A stretch of DNA of 42,494 nucleotides from Methylococcaceae bacterium (GCA_014191975.1 BJHG01000011.1:1-42494); one strand, 5' to 3'. Shown: positions 1 through 9,166, numbered from the stretch's first letter. Numbers and translations: made by a program. The notes: a model not told the origin generated them from the letters alone.

Positions 1-218
1 GTCTCATCCGATACTTGTTCTAATTCAGCCATCCCTTTGCGTATCGTTTTTGGATCAATATCAAAGAGCCTTGAAATATAATCAGTCCCTCCATGATTTA
101 ATTTCTCCGCTTCAATGGCGGCATATCGGCGTTTATCCTTTTCCGATAACGTGACAAAGAGACGTTGCATTTTTACTTCGATGTGCTTTTCATAACTGAT
201 CATTTGATAATTTGCCAT
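1..218 (-). mobile_element. ISAzo13-like transposase, N-terminal fragment (cut by window edge)
   Basis: An open frame starts at an ATG (218-216, minus) and runs off the left edge, so only about 72 codons are visible. The frame contains LSEKDKRRYAAIEAEKLNHG, then a YISRLFDIDPKTIRKGM stretch. This pattern (SEKDRRRYAA-EA-KLGHGG, then a DPKTIR helix-turn-helix-like segment) is the usual N-terminus of ISAzo13-family transposases as I remember the family; it was not searched. The catalytic DDE residues would lie outside the window, so activity cannot be judged. The element's own terminal repeat should lie just right of 218, but I could not define it. Confidence 0.65.
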
Positions 219-375
219 GAGAAAAATTTAGGGGCTTATTATCTCATTTCAACTCATTAAATCGGGATATTATTTTTGACTGTATCCTAAGCTTTTTGTG
301 ATCCTGTAAAAATCTTCCGCTTGCTTTCACTCATTTGCCACTTCTATTTTTTCGACAGAGTATAGCTTAAACTAT

Positions 376-395
376 TGTCCGGATTTCAGGGTCCA
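376..395 (-). mobile_element. Possible IS3-family terminal repeat (outward-facing)
   Basis: Read on the minus strand from 395, these 20 bases start TGGACCC and end CCGGACA, the layout typical of IS3-family ends (TG...ACCC...GGACA). The same layout recurs at 42373-42392, where 14 of 20 positions agree once one copy is reverse-complemented. The element would extend leftwards, but no IS3 transposase is visible in the 375 bases available. Assigned on the terminal pattern alone. Confidence 0.35.
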
Positions 396-410
396 TTATA
401 CATCTCAATT

Positions 411-440
411 CTCAAATATTATTTAATAAAAATATTTGAG
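411..440. repeat. Perfect 10-bp inverted repeat with 10-base loop
   Basis: CTCAAATATT (411-420) and AATATTTGAG (431-440) are exact reverse complements around a 10-base A/T loop. No T-tract follows on the plus strand, so it is not a standard terminator for a gene on the left. It could be an operator, a transposon sub-terminal structure or a chance A+T-rich hairpin. Confidence 0.5.
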
Positions 441-766
441 GCGACAACTATCCTGATTCAGGGGGTTATCATGAGATCTTTTGTCATTTCAAATATGCCA
501 TTGATGGCTAAAGCCATAAACTTCTAAGCCCAAATTTCAGCTATTTGAAAAATCTGTAGGTGTGACTCAGTTAAGGTATTGCCCGCCTATATACGAAATA
601 TATTTAGTTAACATTTCAATAATTGACACTTCTAACGCTCTTTTTAAGTTATTGTGTGTTGTGTATGAGTTACGGTGTTTCCAAGATTGTCCACTGCTGG
701 ATATAGTCATATTGAGATTTTAACTCAATTATCTAGTCGTTAAGCAGAGTTAACTTGAGGTGTGTA

Positions 767-1528
767 ATGACTGAGTCTATCCTAAAACGCAAACACGATA
801 CGCCGCCTGAATGTGTATTGGTTGCAGGGGCTTCTGGAGGAATTGGGCAGACGTTTTGCCTACAATTAGCGGAGCAATTTCCCTCAATTACACTGATTCG
901 TTTAGCGCGAAATACTTCTAAATTGTTGCCGTTAACTGTGCCAACACAAGACATTACCTTCGATATTACCGATACCGTTAGCATTAGCAATGCCTTAAAA
1001 ATTTTACCCGACAACGTAAATATTGATTGGGTATTTATCGCTACTGGGTGGTTACATGACGACATCTTGCACCCTGAAAAAACTTGGCGTAGCCTGGAAG
1101 TTAACCACCTATTACACGCCTACACTGTCAATGCTATCGGCCCTACATTATTGGTGAAGCAGTTGCTGGCAAAGCTAAACCCAGGGCATTCGACCACTAT
1201 TGGTATTTTGTCCGCACGCATTGGTAGCATAAGCGATAATCAAATCGGAGGCTGGCATGCCTACCGTGCCAGTAAAGCTGCACTAAACATGCTGATCAAA
1301 AACTTTGCTATTGAGCTCACACGTATGAAACGTCCAACCATTGTGGTCGGATTACAGCCAGGTACGACGGATACCCCCTTGTCTAAACCTTTTAAACGCA
1401 ATATGTCACCCACTCATTTACACACACCTGAATTTACCGCTCGCCATTTAATAAATGTAATGCAATGCTTAGTAGCAGAGGATTCTGGACAGTTGTTTGA
1501 CTATGCCGGCTTTTGCTTTGCCCCTTGA
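767..1528 (+). CDS. SDR-family oxidoreductase (C-factor/CsgA-like)
   Basis: This is a 253-residue NAD(P)-dependent short-chain dehydrogenase of unknown substrate. The Rossmann dinucleotide motif GASGGIG is at residues 21-27. The catalytic set is present as Ser149 (in LSARIG), Tyr166 and Lys170 (YRASK). A proline-glycine segment (LQPGTTDTPLS) follows, as in C-factor-like SDRs that resemble Myxococcus CsgA. The ATG at 767 is chosen because GAGG sits six bases upstream (757-760); an in-frame TTG at 755 lies before that site and is unlikely to be the start. The gene stands alone between mobile-element debris on both sides, so context gives no clue to its substrate. The family call is firm and the physiological role is open. 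Confidence 0.85.
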   Translation: MTESILKRKHDTPPECVLVAGASGGIGQTFCLQLAEQFPSITLIRLARNTSKLLPLTVPTQDITFDITDTVSISNALKILPDNVNIDWVFIATGWLHDDILHPEKTWRSLEVNHLLHAYTVNAIGPTLLVKQLLAKLNPGHSTTIGILSARIGSISDNQIGGWHAYRASKAALNMLIKNFAIELTRMKRPTIVVGLQPGTTDTPLSKPFKRNMSPTHLHTPEFTARHLINVMQCLVAEDSGQLFDYAGFCFAP

Positions 1529-1584
1529 GTAATTGCCATCCATTGCAGAGTCGTAGAGATTGTTATAACAAACGAATTATAATT

Positions 1585-1792
1585 CGAAGTAAAATCAGTG
1601 GCATATATTGATGAAAGTGGCTTTTCCCATGAAAGTACCCATTCGCATGGTTACGCAAAAATCAGGAAATGTTTGGCGCTTCTAAATGGATTATTGCTGA
1701 CCGTTTCTTTGTTTGCTTTCATGGATAAACTTTTTTATTGTTCAACGGTTGATTTGATTGCTGTTGCCGAATCAGATTTTCTCGCTCAATAG
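1585..1792 (+). pseudogene. IS630-family transposase relic
   Basis: The translated stretch YIDESGFSHESTHSHGYA matches the second catalytic region of IS630-type DDE transposases (Y-DESGF...R-HGY). A few residues later LLLTVSLF resembles the later 'G--LLTLSLF' strand of the same proteins. The segment that should separate the two is missing, so an internal deletion is likely. The front and back of a full transposase of about 340 residues are also absent. A GTG at 1598 opens the frame but no ribosome-binding site precedes it. This is a dead fragment lying between the SDR gene and the 3' end of modC. Confidence 0.65.
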
Positions 1793-1793
1793 C

Positions 1794-2873
1794 TCAATTT
1801 AAAATCGACATTCCTTTGATTTGTACAAAAACCATTTTGCCAATTTTTAGATTTAAAACAGCTACTGATTTCCGTGTAATATGCGCTAACAGCGGCTGAC
1901 CACCTACTTTTAAGCACACAATACTTTGCCCATTTTTACCATCTGCAATATCTGCAATCGTCGCGGATAACACATTTAAAATGCTAGTAGCGCGAGGAAA
2001 TTCCAACACGATACTGACATCACGCGCATAAATTTGCACCCGCAACGGTGTTCCAAAACTGCCTTCAATCGCAGGCAAACTTAACGAACCGCCTTCAAAC
2101 AACACGCGCGTTAAATGAAAATCCGTTTCGTGCTCAACAATCGTTGTATTCCAAACTGTTATCGCGTCGTGGTCTTGTGAAAGTGGTAAATCCAAGCGGC
2201 TCAATGTTTTCGACAATAATCCCGAGGCTAATACTTTCCCAGCGTCCATAACCACCAAAGAATCCGCCAATTGAGCCAATTCTTGTTGGGAATGGGTGAC
2301 ATACAAAATAGGGATATTTAATTCGTTATTCAAGCGACTTAAAAATGGCAAAATTTCTTGTTTTCGTTTTGCATCCAACGAGGCAAGTGGCTCGTCCATT
2401 AACAGGATTTCTGGATTTAAAACCAACGCTCGCGCAATCGCCACACGCTGTTTTTCACCACCTGATAAACAATCTGGCATCCTTTCCAGCAAATGTTGAA
2501 TTCCTAACAAATCCAAAATATGATTAATTTTTGGCTTGTCGAAACGCGTTTTAATGCGTTTCAAACCGTAATTCAAATTTTCAGCAACCGTTAAATGCGA
2601 AAATAAATTGGCATCCTGAAACACATAACCGAGTGGACGCTTATACGTTGGCAAAAATATACCGCCATCGCTATCTTGCCAAACATTACCGTTAATTTCT
2701 AAATAACCTTGTTGGGCTTGCTCTAAACCTGCAATACAACGTAATAACGTGGTTTTACCGCTACCAGAATGCCCAAATAAAACGGTAATTCCAGAATTCG
2801 GCAAACTTAAATTCACCGACAATTGAAATTCCCCATAATCGAGTTTGAAACGAGCGGTAATCGAATTGTTCAT
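1794..2873 (-). CDS. modC: Molybdate ABC transporter, ATP-binding subunit ModC
   Basis: ModC is the cytoplasmic ATPase that drives molybdate uptake through ModB. The 359-residue protein has Walker A GHSGSGKTT at 34-42, the Q-loop glutamine at about 86, the ABC signature LSGGE at 136-140, Walker B ILLMDE at 156-161 and the switch histidine at 194. Beyond about residue 295 lies a TOBE/Mop-like domain, which binds oxyanions in this family. Length and domain order match ModC; the spermidine and sulfate ATPases are the nearest alternatives but do not fit the modAB neighbours. Its start overlaps the modB stop by four bases, indicating translational coupling. The gene is complete and ends beside the IS630 relic. 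Confidence 0.93.
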   Translation of the reverse strand: MNNSITARFKLDYGEFQLSVNLSLPNSGITVLFGHSGSGKTTLLRCIAGLEQAQQGYLEINGNVWQDSDGGIFLPTYKRPLGYVFQDANLFSHLTVAENLNYGLKRIKTRFDKPKINHILDLLGIQHLLERMPDCLSGGEKQRVAIARALVLNPEILLMDEPLASLDAKRKQEILPFLSRLNNELNIPILYVTHSQQELAQLADSLVVMDAGKVLASGLLSKTLSRLDLPLSQDHDAITVWNTTIVEHETDFHLTRVLFEGGSLSLPAIEGSFGTPLRVQIYARDVSIVLEFPRATSILNVLSATIADIADGKNGQSIVCLKVGGQPLLAHITRKSVAVLNLKIGKMVFVQIKGMSILN

Positions 2874-3547
2874 TTAACTCGGGGCGTGATTTTTAAATCG
2901 GTGTAAAGAATCAACAATACAGTGAACGAAAACCCTAATAATCCGCCTGCAAGCCAATGCGCTTGAGTGTATTCCAAGGCTTCAACGTGGTTATAAATTT
3001 GTACGGAAACGACACGGGTTTTGTCAGGAATGTTGCCGCCGACCATTAAAACGACACCGAATTCACCAATGGTATGCGCGAAACCTAAAATTGTGGCGGT
3101 TAAAAATCCTGATTTTGACAACGGCAAAACGACGCTAAAAAACGTATCGATTGGACTAGCTCGTAATGTAGCCGCAGCTTCTAAGGATTGTTCGCCAATG
3201 TTTGAAAAAGCGGTTTGCAATGGTTGCACCACAAATGGTATCGAATATAAAACCGATGCTACGACCAAACCTGCGAATGTAAATGGCAATGCACCTATTC
3301 CTAACCACGTTGTAAATTCGCCCACAATGCCGTTTTTCCCCAACAGAATTAGCAAATAAAATCCTAAAACAGTAGGCGGTAAAACGAGCGGTAATGCCAC
3401 GAAAGTGTTGATAATTCCACGCCATTTTGAACGGGTTCGTGCCAACCACCACGCCAATGGCGTGCCGAATAACAACATAAAAATCGTGGCGAGGCTGGCG
3501 ACTTTTAACGTGAGCAATAGCGCTTCAATATCAGCGGGAGAAAACAT
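2870..3547 (-). CDS. modB: Molybdate ABC transporter, permease ModB
   Basis: ModB is the inner-membrane channel subunit of the molybdate importer. The 225-residue sequence is strongly hydrophobic with about five to six membrane spans. It carries the EAA loop that docks with the ATPase, beginning LEAAATLRA at about residue 122. The IGEFGVVLMVGGNIP segment near residue 160 is characteristic of ModB/CysW-like permeases, and the length fits ModB. It lies six bases after modA and overlaps modC by four bases, so the three genes are expected to be made in step. Confidence 0.93.
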   Translation of the reverse strand: MFSPADIEALLLTLKVASLATIFMLLFGTPLAWWLARTRSKWRGIINTFVALPLVLPPTVLGFYLLILLGKNGIVGEFTTWLGIGALPFTFAGLVVASVLYSIPFVVQPLQTAFSNIGEQSLEAAATLRASPIDTFFSVVLPLSKSGFLTATILGFAHTIGEFGVVLMVGGNIPDKTRVVSVQIYNHVEALEYTQAHWLAGGLLGFSFTVLLILYTDLKITPRVK

Positions 3548-3553
3548 AAATCC

Positions 3554-4324
3554 TTACCGTGTGGGCAAACCAAAACCGTATTTCTTGATAATCGCTAAAG
3601 CAGGTGGTGATTTGATGAAATCAATCAGTGCAATTGTGGCGGGATTATTTTCACCTTTTTTGAGTAGTACTGCCGTTTGATTAAACGGACTATGTAAATT
3701 TTCAGGCACAAGCCAACCCGAACCACTACCGATTTTTCCCGTTTGTGTATCAATCACTTGTGCAAAGGCAATAAAACCTAATTCTGCATTGCCTGTTGTG
3801 ACAAATTGAAACGTTTGCGCGATATTTTCGCCTTGTACAAACAGCGGTTCTATTTTTTCAAATACGTTTAATTTTTTCATAACTTCCACTGCAAAAATGC
3901 CGTAAGGTGCATGGCTAGGGTCAGCAATCGCTAAATGTTTAAACGTACCGTTTTTTAAAATATCGCCTTTGTCGTCTACAAAATTCGATGTTTGCGACCA
4001 CAAAACTAATTTTCCAATCGCAAACGTGAAATGACTATTTTCAACAGCAAAACCTAACTTTTCCAGTTCAAGTGGATATTGTTCACTTGCCGCAAAATAC
4101 AATTCAAACGGAGCATCATTTTGAATTTGTGCAAACGCTTTGCCAGATGAACCGAACGATAATTTAGCCGTGTGACTTGTCGCCTTTTCAAATTCTGCGG
4201 CAATTTCTGTCATCGGTTTTATAAAATCAGATGCGACCGCCACGAGCGTTGTGTCGGCGTAACTAAGTGAAGCAATTAAAAATAAACCTGCTAAAAATAA
4301 CAGCTTCCCTGTTTTAAAAATCAT
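3554..4324 (-). CDS. modA: Molybdate-binding periplasmic protein ModA
   Basis: ModA captures molybdate (and tungstate) in the periplasm and delivers it to ModBC. The 256-residue precursor has a typical signal peptide ending about residue 23 (SLSYA). The mature N-terminus shows the family pattern [11 protein letters not shown], then [13 protein letters not shown], where the serines contact the oxyanion, and [10 protein letters not shown]. It is the first mod gene, but its ATG overlaps the stop of acs by four bases, so it has no free promoter region of its own in front. Molybdenum in such organisms feeds formate dehydrogenase and nitrate reductase; that use is inference here. Confidence 0.92.
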   Translation of the reverse strand: MIFKTGKLLFLAGLFLIASLSYADTTLVAVASDFIKPMTEIAAEFEKATSHTAKLSFGSSGKAFAQIQNDAPFELYFAASEQYPLELEKLGFAVENSHFTFAIGKLVLWSQTSNFVDDKGDILKNGTFKHLAIADPSHAPYGIFAVEVMKKLNVFEKIEPLFVQGENIAQTFQFVTTGNAELGFIAFAQVIDTQTGKIGSGSGWLVPENLHSPFNQTAVLLKKGENNPATIALIDFIKSPPALAIIKKYGFGLPTR

Positions 4325-6276
4325 CGGATGTAATCTCCACGCAATTTAGCCGCTTGCTTAATAATATTTTCAACAACCGACGAATCCGCCAATGTTGAAA
4401 TATCGCCTAAATTATCAAGCTCATTGGCGGCAATTTTTCGCAAAATTCGGCGCATAATTTTCCCCGAGCGTGTTTTAGGTAAATTTGGCGACCATTGAAT
4501 AATATCAATTGTCGCAATCGCGCCAATTTCATTGCGAACCAACGCCACCAACTCTTTTTTTATTTGGCTGGATGGTTCTGTGTCGTATTTTAACGAAACA
4601 AAAGCATAAATTCCTTGCCCTTTTATCGCGTGCGGATAACCCACCACAGCAGATTCGGCAACGTGCTCGTGTAAATCAAGCGCGTCTTCAATTTCAGCCG
4701 TTCCCATTCGATGCCCCGAAACGTTTAACACATCATCGACGCGCCCCGTAATCCAGAAATAACCATCTTCATCACGTCGCGCACCATCACCTGTAAAATA
4801 ATAATTCGGGTAAAGTTTGAAATAAGTATCAATAAAACGTTGATGGTCGCCATAAATCGTTCGCGCCATTCCAGGCGTGGGAAATTGAATCGCTAAAACG
4901 CCTTCGGCTGCACCGTGTTGAATGTGTCCGTCGTGATCTAAAATCACAGGTTGTACCCCAAAAAACGGTAGCGTTGCTGAACCGGGTTTTAAATTCATCG
5001 CACCAACTAACGGCGTGATTAAAATGCCACCTGTTTCTGTTTGCCACCAAGTATCTACAATCGGGCATTCATTATGTCCAACAACGTGGTAATACCATTC
5101 CCACGCTTCCGAATTTATCGGTTCACCGACACTGCCTAAAATTCGTAAACTCGTTCGCTTCGCTTGCATAACAAATTCACCGCCAACTGCCATCAACGCG
5201 CGAATCGCAGTTGGTGCGGTGTAAAAGATATTCACTTGATGTTTATCAATCACTTCCCAAAAACGTGAAGCGGTCGGATACATTGGTACGCCTTCAAACA
5301 TCAGTGTAGTTGCGCCGTTGCAAAGTGGCGCATAAATTACATACGAATGCCCAGTAATCCAACCCACATCCGCCGTACACCAGTAAATATCACCTTCTTG
5401 ATAATCAAAAACTATCTTGTGTGTCATCGCGGCATAAAGTAAATAACCACCCGTGGTGTGCAAAACGCCTTTCGGTTTGCCGGTTGAGCCTGACGTGTAC
5501 AAAATAAACAGTGGATCTTCCGCATCCATCCATTCAGGTTCACAAATATCTGACGCCCTCGACATTTCTTTATGAAACCAAAAATCACGCTCTTCATTCC
5601 AGACAATTTGATTTGCGGTATTTTTTACAACGAGAACGGTTTTCACATTTGGGCAATTTTCGAGAGCTTTATCGACGGTCGATTTTATTGGAATAATTTT
5701 ACCGCCACGATAACCTTCATCCGCACAAATGACATAACGACAACCACAATCTAAAATCCGTTCTTTTAATGATTCAGCGGAAAAACCTCCAAATACAACA
5801 GAATGTACCGCGCCAATTCTGGTACAAGCCAGCATTACTAACGACACCTCCAAAATCATTGGCATATAAATACAAATACGATCGCCTTTTTGAACACCAT
5901 GGTTTTTTAATACGTTTGCAAATTTACATACCTGTTCATGCAATTGTGCGTAAGTGAGTTTTTTAGAATGCTCAGGATTGTCACCTTCCCAAATAATCGC
6001 GATTTGATTAGCACGGGCTTCAATATGGCGGTCTAAGCAATTCACACTAACATTAAGTTTTCCACCTTCAAACCAACGAATTTTTGCCGTTGAAAAATCA
6101 TAATCTAAAACGGTGTGCCAAGATGTATGCCACTCTAAGAATTTCTCAGCTTGCTCCGTCCAAAATTTTTCTGGGTGTTGAATCGATTGCTGATAAAGGA
6201 AGTGATACTTTTCGGCGTTGATTTGTGCATATTCGGCAATTTTAGGTTTAATGCCATAAATTTTTTGCTCTGACAT
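4321..6276 (-). CDS. acs: Acetyl-coenzyme A synthetase
   Basis: Acs converts acetate, ATP and CoA to acetyl-CoA through an acetyl-AMP intermediate, in the cytoplasm. The 651-residue length is that of bacterial Acs (E. coli 652). The adenylation P-loop [11 protein letters not shown] is at 260-270. The substrate-pocket segment [10 protein letters not shown] and the hinge region [20 protein letters not shown] are intact. The regulatory lysine in the motif [11 protein letters not shown] (Lys606) is the residue acetylated in this family. The stop codon overlaps modA. A possible promoter lies at 6371-6399, in the gap shared with divergent sgaA. The gene is complete with no odd features beyond its linkage to modABC. 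Confidence 0.96.
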   Translation of the reverse strand: MSEQKIYGIKPKIAEYAQINAEKYHFLYQQSIQHPEKFWTEQAEKFLEWHTSWHTVLDYDFSTAKIRWFEGGKLNVSVNCLDRHIEARANQIAIIWEGDNPEHSKKLTYAQLHEQVCKFANVLKNHGVQKGDRICIYMPMILEVSLVMLACTRIGAVHSVVFGGFSAESLKERILDCGCRYVICADEGYRGGKIIPIKSTVDKALENCPNVKTVLVVKNTANQIVWNEERDFWFHKEMSRASDICEPEWMDAEDPLFILYTSGSTGKPKGVLHTTGGYLLYAAMTHKIVFDYQEGDIYWCTADVGWITGHSYVIYAPLCNGATTLMFEGVPMYPTASRFWEVIDKHQVNIFYTAPTAIRALMAVGGEFVMQAKRTSLRILGSVGEPINSEAWEWYYHVVGHNECPIVDTWWQTETGGILITPLVGAMNLKPGSATLPFFGVQPVILDHDGHIQHGAAEGVLAIQFPTPGMARTIYGDHQRFIDTYFKLYPNYYFTGDGARRDEDGYFWITGRVDDVLNVSGHRMGTAEIEDALDLHEHVAESAVVGYPHAIKGQGIYAFVSLKYDTEPSSQIKKELVALVRNEIGAIATIDIIQWSPNLPKTRSGKIMRRILRKIAANELDNLGDISTLADSSVVENIIKQAAKLRGDYIR

Positions 6277-6370
6277 GAAAAATCCTCTGGTTTAGATTTA
6301 ATGGGGGATTTTAACGTAAATTTCCTGAAATTAACTTCATTTTTCAGGTGCCTGTTTTTGGCTTAGTTTT

Positions 6371-6399
6371 AATTTATTAATGCCAATTTAGCGCGTCAA
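6371..6399 (-). promoter_or_regulatory. Possible sigma-70 promoter for acs
   Basis: On the minus strand TTGACG (6399-6394) is followed 17 bases later by TAAATT (6376-6371), giving a good -35 and a moderate -10, about 95 bases before the acs ATG. On the plus strand of the same gap, TTGCTG (6403-6408) with CATTAT 17 bases on (6426-6431) is a weaker candidate for sgaA. Confidence 0.35.
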
Positions 6400-6470
6400 A
6401 CCTTGCTGATTAAAAGTCGCTATGTCATTATTGGGCTTTTTTTAACCCTCAAACTATAAGAGAGAAAATC

Positions 6471-7640
6471 ATGGCTGGTCGTAACCACCTTTATATCCCA
6501 GGTCCCACCAATGTGCCGAACGAAATTTTAAACGCAATGCACGTTCCTATGGAAGATCACCGTTCACCAGCATTTCCAAAATTGTTCGCACCATTGCTAG
6601 AAGATTTAAAAAAAGTTTTCGGTACAACGACAGGGCAAGCGTTCATTTTCCCAGCTACAGGCACAGCGGGTTGGGAAGTTGCTTTCACGAACGTATTAAA
6701 TCAAGGCGATAAAGTTTTGATTTACCGTTTTGGACAATTCTCACATTTGTGGGCGAACATGGCGACACGTTTAGGTTTTCAAGTCGAATTGCACGAAGAA
6801 CCTTGGGGTATGGGTGTTCCACTCGATAAATTAGAAGCACGTTTAAAAGAAGATACGGCTCACGAAATCAAAGCAGTTTTAATTACGCATAACGAAACCT
6901 CAACGGGCGTAACATCTGATATTGCAGGCGTTCGTAAAGCGATGGATGCGGCAAATCACCCTGCGTTCATGTTTGTTGACGGTGTAAGTTCGGTTGCTAG
7001 CATTGAATTCAAAATGGATGAATGGGGCGTTGATGCAATTATCAGTGGCTCACAAAAAGGTTTCATGTTACCAGCGGGCGGTGCGTTTTTGGGTTTCAGT
7101 GCAAAAGCCTTGAAAGCAGCAGAAACGTCAACTTTCCCACGTTGTTTCTTGGATTTGAAAGACCAAATTACCAACAATGCGACTGGTTACACACCATACA
7201 CACCAAATTTACCTTTGTTGTACGGCTTGCGTAAATCGTTAGATTTATTGTTTGCGGAAGGTTTGGATAATGTTTATGTACGTCATTTCCGTTTGGGCGA
7301 AGGTGTTCGTCGTGCGATTGCGGCGTGGGGATTAACAACTTGCGCTCAAGAGGGTTTTTATTCAAACACAGTCACAGCAATCGTTGTACCTACGGATAAA
7401 GATGCGCGCGAAGTGATTGGCGTGGCATTTAATCGCTACAACATTTCGTTTGGTGGTGGTTTGTCAGAAGTTATGGGCAAAGTGTTCCGTATTGGTCACA
7501 TGGGTGATATGAACGACGTGTCAATGCTCGGCGCAATCGCTGGTGCAGAAATGGCAATGTTAGATTGTGGTTTCGACATTAAAGCAGGTAGCGGGGTTGC
7601 TGCGGCGATTGAATATTATCGTTCGACAGCGGCGAAGTAA
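6471..7640 (+). CDS. sgaA: Serine-glyoxylate aminotransferase
   Basis: This PLP enzyme transfers the amino group of serine to glyoxylate, giving hydroxypyruvate and glycine, the entry step of the serine cycle for C1 assimilation. The 389-residue protein begins GRNHLYIPGPTNVP, the conserved start of SGAT/AGT proteins. It carries ATGTAGWE for phosphate binding, FVDGVSS with the cofactor-contacting Asp, and SGSQKGF with the Schiff-base lysine at 196. Length and motifs fit SGAT better than alanine-glyoxylate or phosphoserine aminotransferases. An AGAGAG ribosome-binding site precedes the ATG. No hpr, mtdA, glyA or mcl lies beside it, so other serine-cycle genes must be elsewhere if present. It is a main reason for suspecting a methylotroph. 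Confidence 0.9.
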   Translation: MAGRNHLYIPGPTNVPNEILNAMHVPMEDHRSPAFPKLFAPLLEDLKKVFGTTTGQAFIFPATGTAGWEVAFTNVLNQGDKVLIYRFGQFSHLWANMATRLGFQVELHEEPWGMGVPLDKLEARLKEDTAHEIKAVLITHNETSTGVTSDIAGVRKAMDAANHPAFMFVDGVSSVASIEFKMDEWGVDAIISGSQKGFMLPAGGAFLGFSAKALKAAETSTFPRCFLDLKDQITNNATGYTPYTPNLPLLYGLRKSLDLLFAEGLDNVYVRHFRLGEGVRRAIAAWGLTTCAQEGFYSNTVTAIVVPTDKDAREVIGVAFNRYNISFGGGLSEVMGKVFRIGHMGDMNDVSMLGAIAGAEMAMLDCGFDIKAGSGVAAAIEYYRSTAAK

Positions 7641-7750
7641 GTTTCCAATTATTTTTTCCTTAATGGATAAAATATTCGCTCATTATAAAATAATGCAATC
7701 TTAAAGTTTAATGGCAAACTTATGTAGCTTCTTTGTACGTTTGTAAATAA

Positions 7751-7786
7751 AAAATCGCCTTTAACGTATGTTTAAAGGCGATTTTT
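7751..7786. terminator. Bidirectional terminator between sgaA and pepP
   Basis: A 14-bp perfect stem (7751-7764 with 7772-7785) closes a short loop. It is flanked by A's on the left and T's on the right, so it can end transcription of sgaA (plus) and of the converging ychF-pepP (minus). Confidence 0.8.
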
Positions 7787-7811
7787 CTACCCATTATCGC
7801 TAAGCGTAAAT

Positions 7812-9146
7812 CTAACTAATCGCTATAAACTTATCAGTAGAATTCATCACTGCTTCAATATCCACAATCGTTTTCGGCACACCATTTGTCAAAACTTCGT
7901 GCCCTTCTTTTGTGACTAAAATATCGTCTTCAATGCGAATTCCGATACCGCGCCACTGTTTATCAATGGTTTTACAGTTTTCTGGGATATACAAACCTGG
8001 TTCGATGGTCAAAACCATTCCTGCCTGTAATTTACGCCATTCTTGGTTGATTTTGTAATCACCTACATCATGAACATCCATTCCCAACCAATGCCCAATG
8101 CGGTGCATGTAAAACTGTTTATATTTTTCGGCTTTAATAAGCTTTTTAACATTGCCTTTTAATAAACCTAATTTCACTAAACCTTTTGTTATGACTTCAA
8201 CCGACACTTCATGCGCGGCATTCCAAGGAATACCCGGTTTAATTTGTTCAATTGCTGCAAGTTGTGCGTCTAAAACCAATTGATATAATTGTGCTTGTGG
8301 TTCAGTGAATTTTCCAGAAACAGGAAATGTTCGCGTAATATCAGCAGCGTAATGATTGCACTCTGCGCCCGCATCGATGAGCAATAAATCACCATTTTTT
8401 AATTGGTCTTTATTTTCGGTGTAATGAAGTGTGCAAGCATTTTTCCCACAGGCAACAATCGATGGATAAGCAACGGCTCGCAAACCCGATTGCATAAAAT
8501 GATGAACAATATCAGCTTCAATTTGATATTCAAAACGTTCAGCACGGCAAAATTGCATCGCTTTAACGTGCGCTTGTGCAGAAATTTCTGCAGCGTGACG
8601 CATTAATTTTAATTCAGCTGGACTTTTAAATAACCGCATTTCATGCAAAATCGGTTCAATTGATGCCAATTCAGCAGGCGCAACCACACCGAGTCGTGAT
8701 TGCATGCGAATACGTGTAATCAAACCAATTAAGTCCCGATGTGACCTAATATCCCGACCCATTGGATAGAAAACCTTTACTTTATTTTCGAGCATTCCCG
8801 ACAAAATATCATCCACATCATCAATCGGAAACGAATCGTCTGCGGCATAATGTTTCGTTGCACCTTCTAAACCGGAATGTGCGCCTTCCCAAAGGGCTTT
8901 TTTCTCATCAAATTCGCGGCAAAATAAAATATATTCACCTTGTTCACGACCTGGAATAAAAACCGCTAACGCATCAGGTTCGTTAAAACCCGTCAGATAA
9001 TAAAAATCACTGTCTTGGCGAAACGGATAATCAACATCTCGATTGCGAGTATGAACGCTTGCGCTGCCAATTAAAGCAATATTACCTTTCCCTATACGCT
9101 GCATAAACTGTTTACGGCGTTTTTTGAATTCACTTTGTTTCATCAT
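7812..9146 (-). CDS. pepP: Xaa-Pro aminopeptidase (aminopeptidase P)
   Basis: PepP removes the first residue from peptides with proline in second position, using two Mn ions. The 444-residue protein has the N-terminal creatinase-like domain (to about 175) and the C-terminal pita-bread domain. All five metal ligands are visible: Asp258 (LLIDAGAE), Asp269 (ADITRTF), His352 (GHWLGMDVHD), Glu382 (IEPGLY) and Glu406 (GIRIEDD). It starts with two adjacent ATG codons, so residue 1 or 2 may be the true start. It begins 20 bases after ychF on the same strand and is probably cotranscribed. The usual gammaproteobacterial neighbours ubiH and visC are not here. Confidence 0.93.
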   Translation of the reverse strand: MMKQSEFKKRRKQFMQRIGKGNIALIGSASVHTRNRDVDYPFRQDSDFYYLTGFNEPDALAVFIPGREQGEYILFCREFDEKKALWEGAHSGLEGATKHYAADDSFPIDDVDDILSGMLENKVKVFYPMGRDIRSHRDLIGLITRIRMQSRLGVVAPAELASIEPILHEMRLFKSPAELKLMRHAAEISAQAHVKAMQFCRAERFEYQIEADIVHHFMQSGLRAVAYPSIVACGKNACTLHYTENKDQLKNGDLLLIDAGAECNHYAADITRTFPVSGKFTEPQAQLYQLVLDAQLAAIEQIKPGIPWNAAHEVSVEVITKGLVKLGLLKGNVKKLIKAEKYKQFYMHRIGHWLGMDVHDVGDYKINQEWRKLQAGMVLTIEPGLYIPENCKTIDKQWRGIGIRIEDDILVTKEGHEVLTNGVPKTIVDIEAVMNSTDKFIAIS

Positions 9147-9166
9147 AGTTTCGTAAAAATATTAAA

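Larger units (their letters stand above)
219..766. other. Gene-poor stretch between transposase fragment and SDR gene
   Basis: About 550 bases hold no convincing gene. Visible within it are an IS3-type terminal sequence (376-395), a perfect 10-bp inverted repeat (411-440) and a tiny frame of 18 codons (471-527) that I do not recognise. A TTGACA hexamer at 623-628 could be a -35 box for the SDR gene, but no good -10 follows at the right distance. The stretch reads as scar tissue from insertion-sequence traffic rather than functional sequence. Confidence 0.5.

Noticed and set aside
733-1065. A 110-codon minus-strand frame opposite the SDR gene
   Set aside because: It overlaps the Rossmann-fold coding frame on the opposite strand and shows no family motif or ribosome-binding site.
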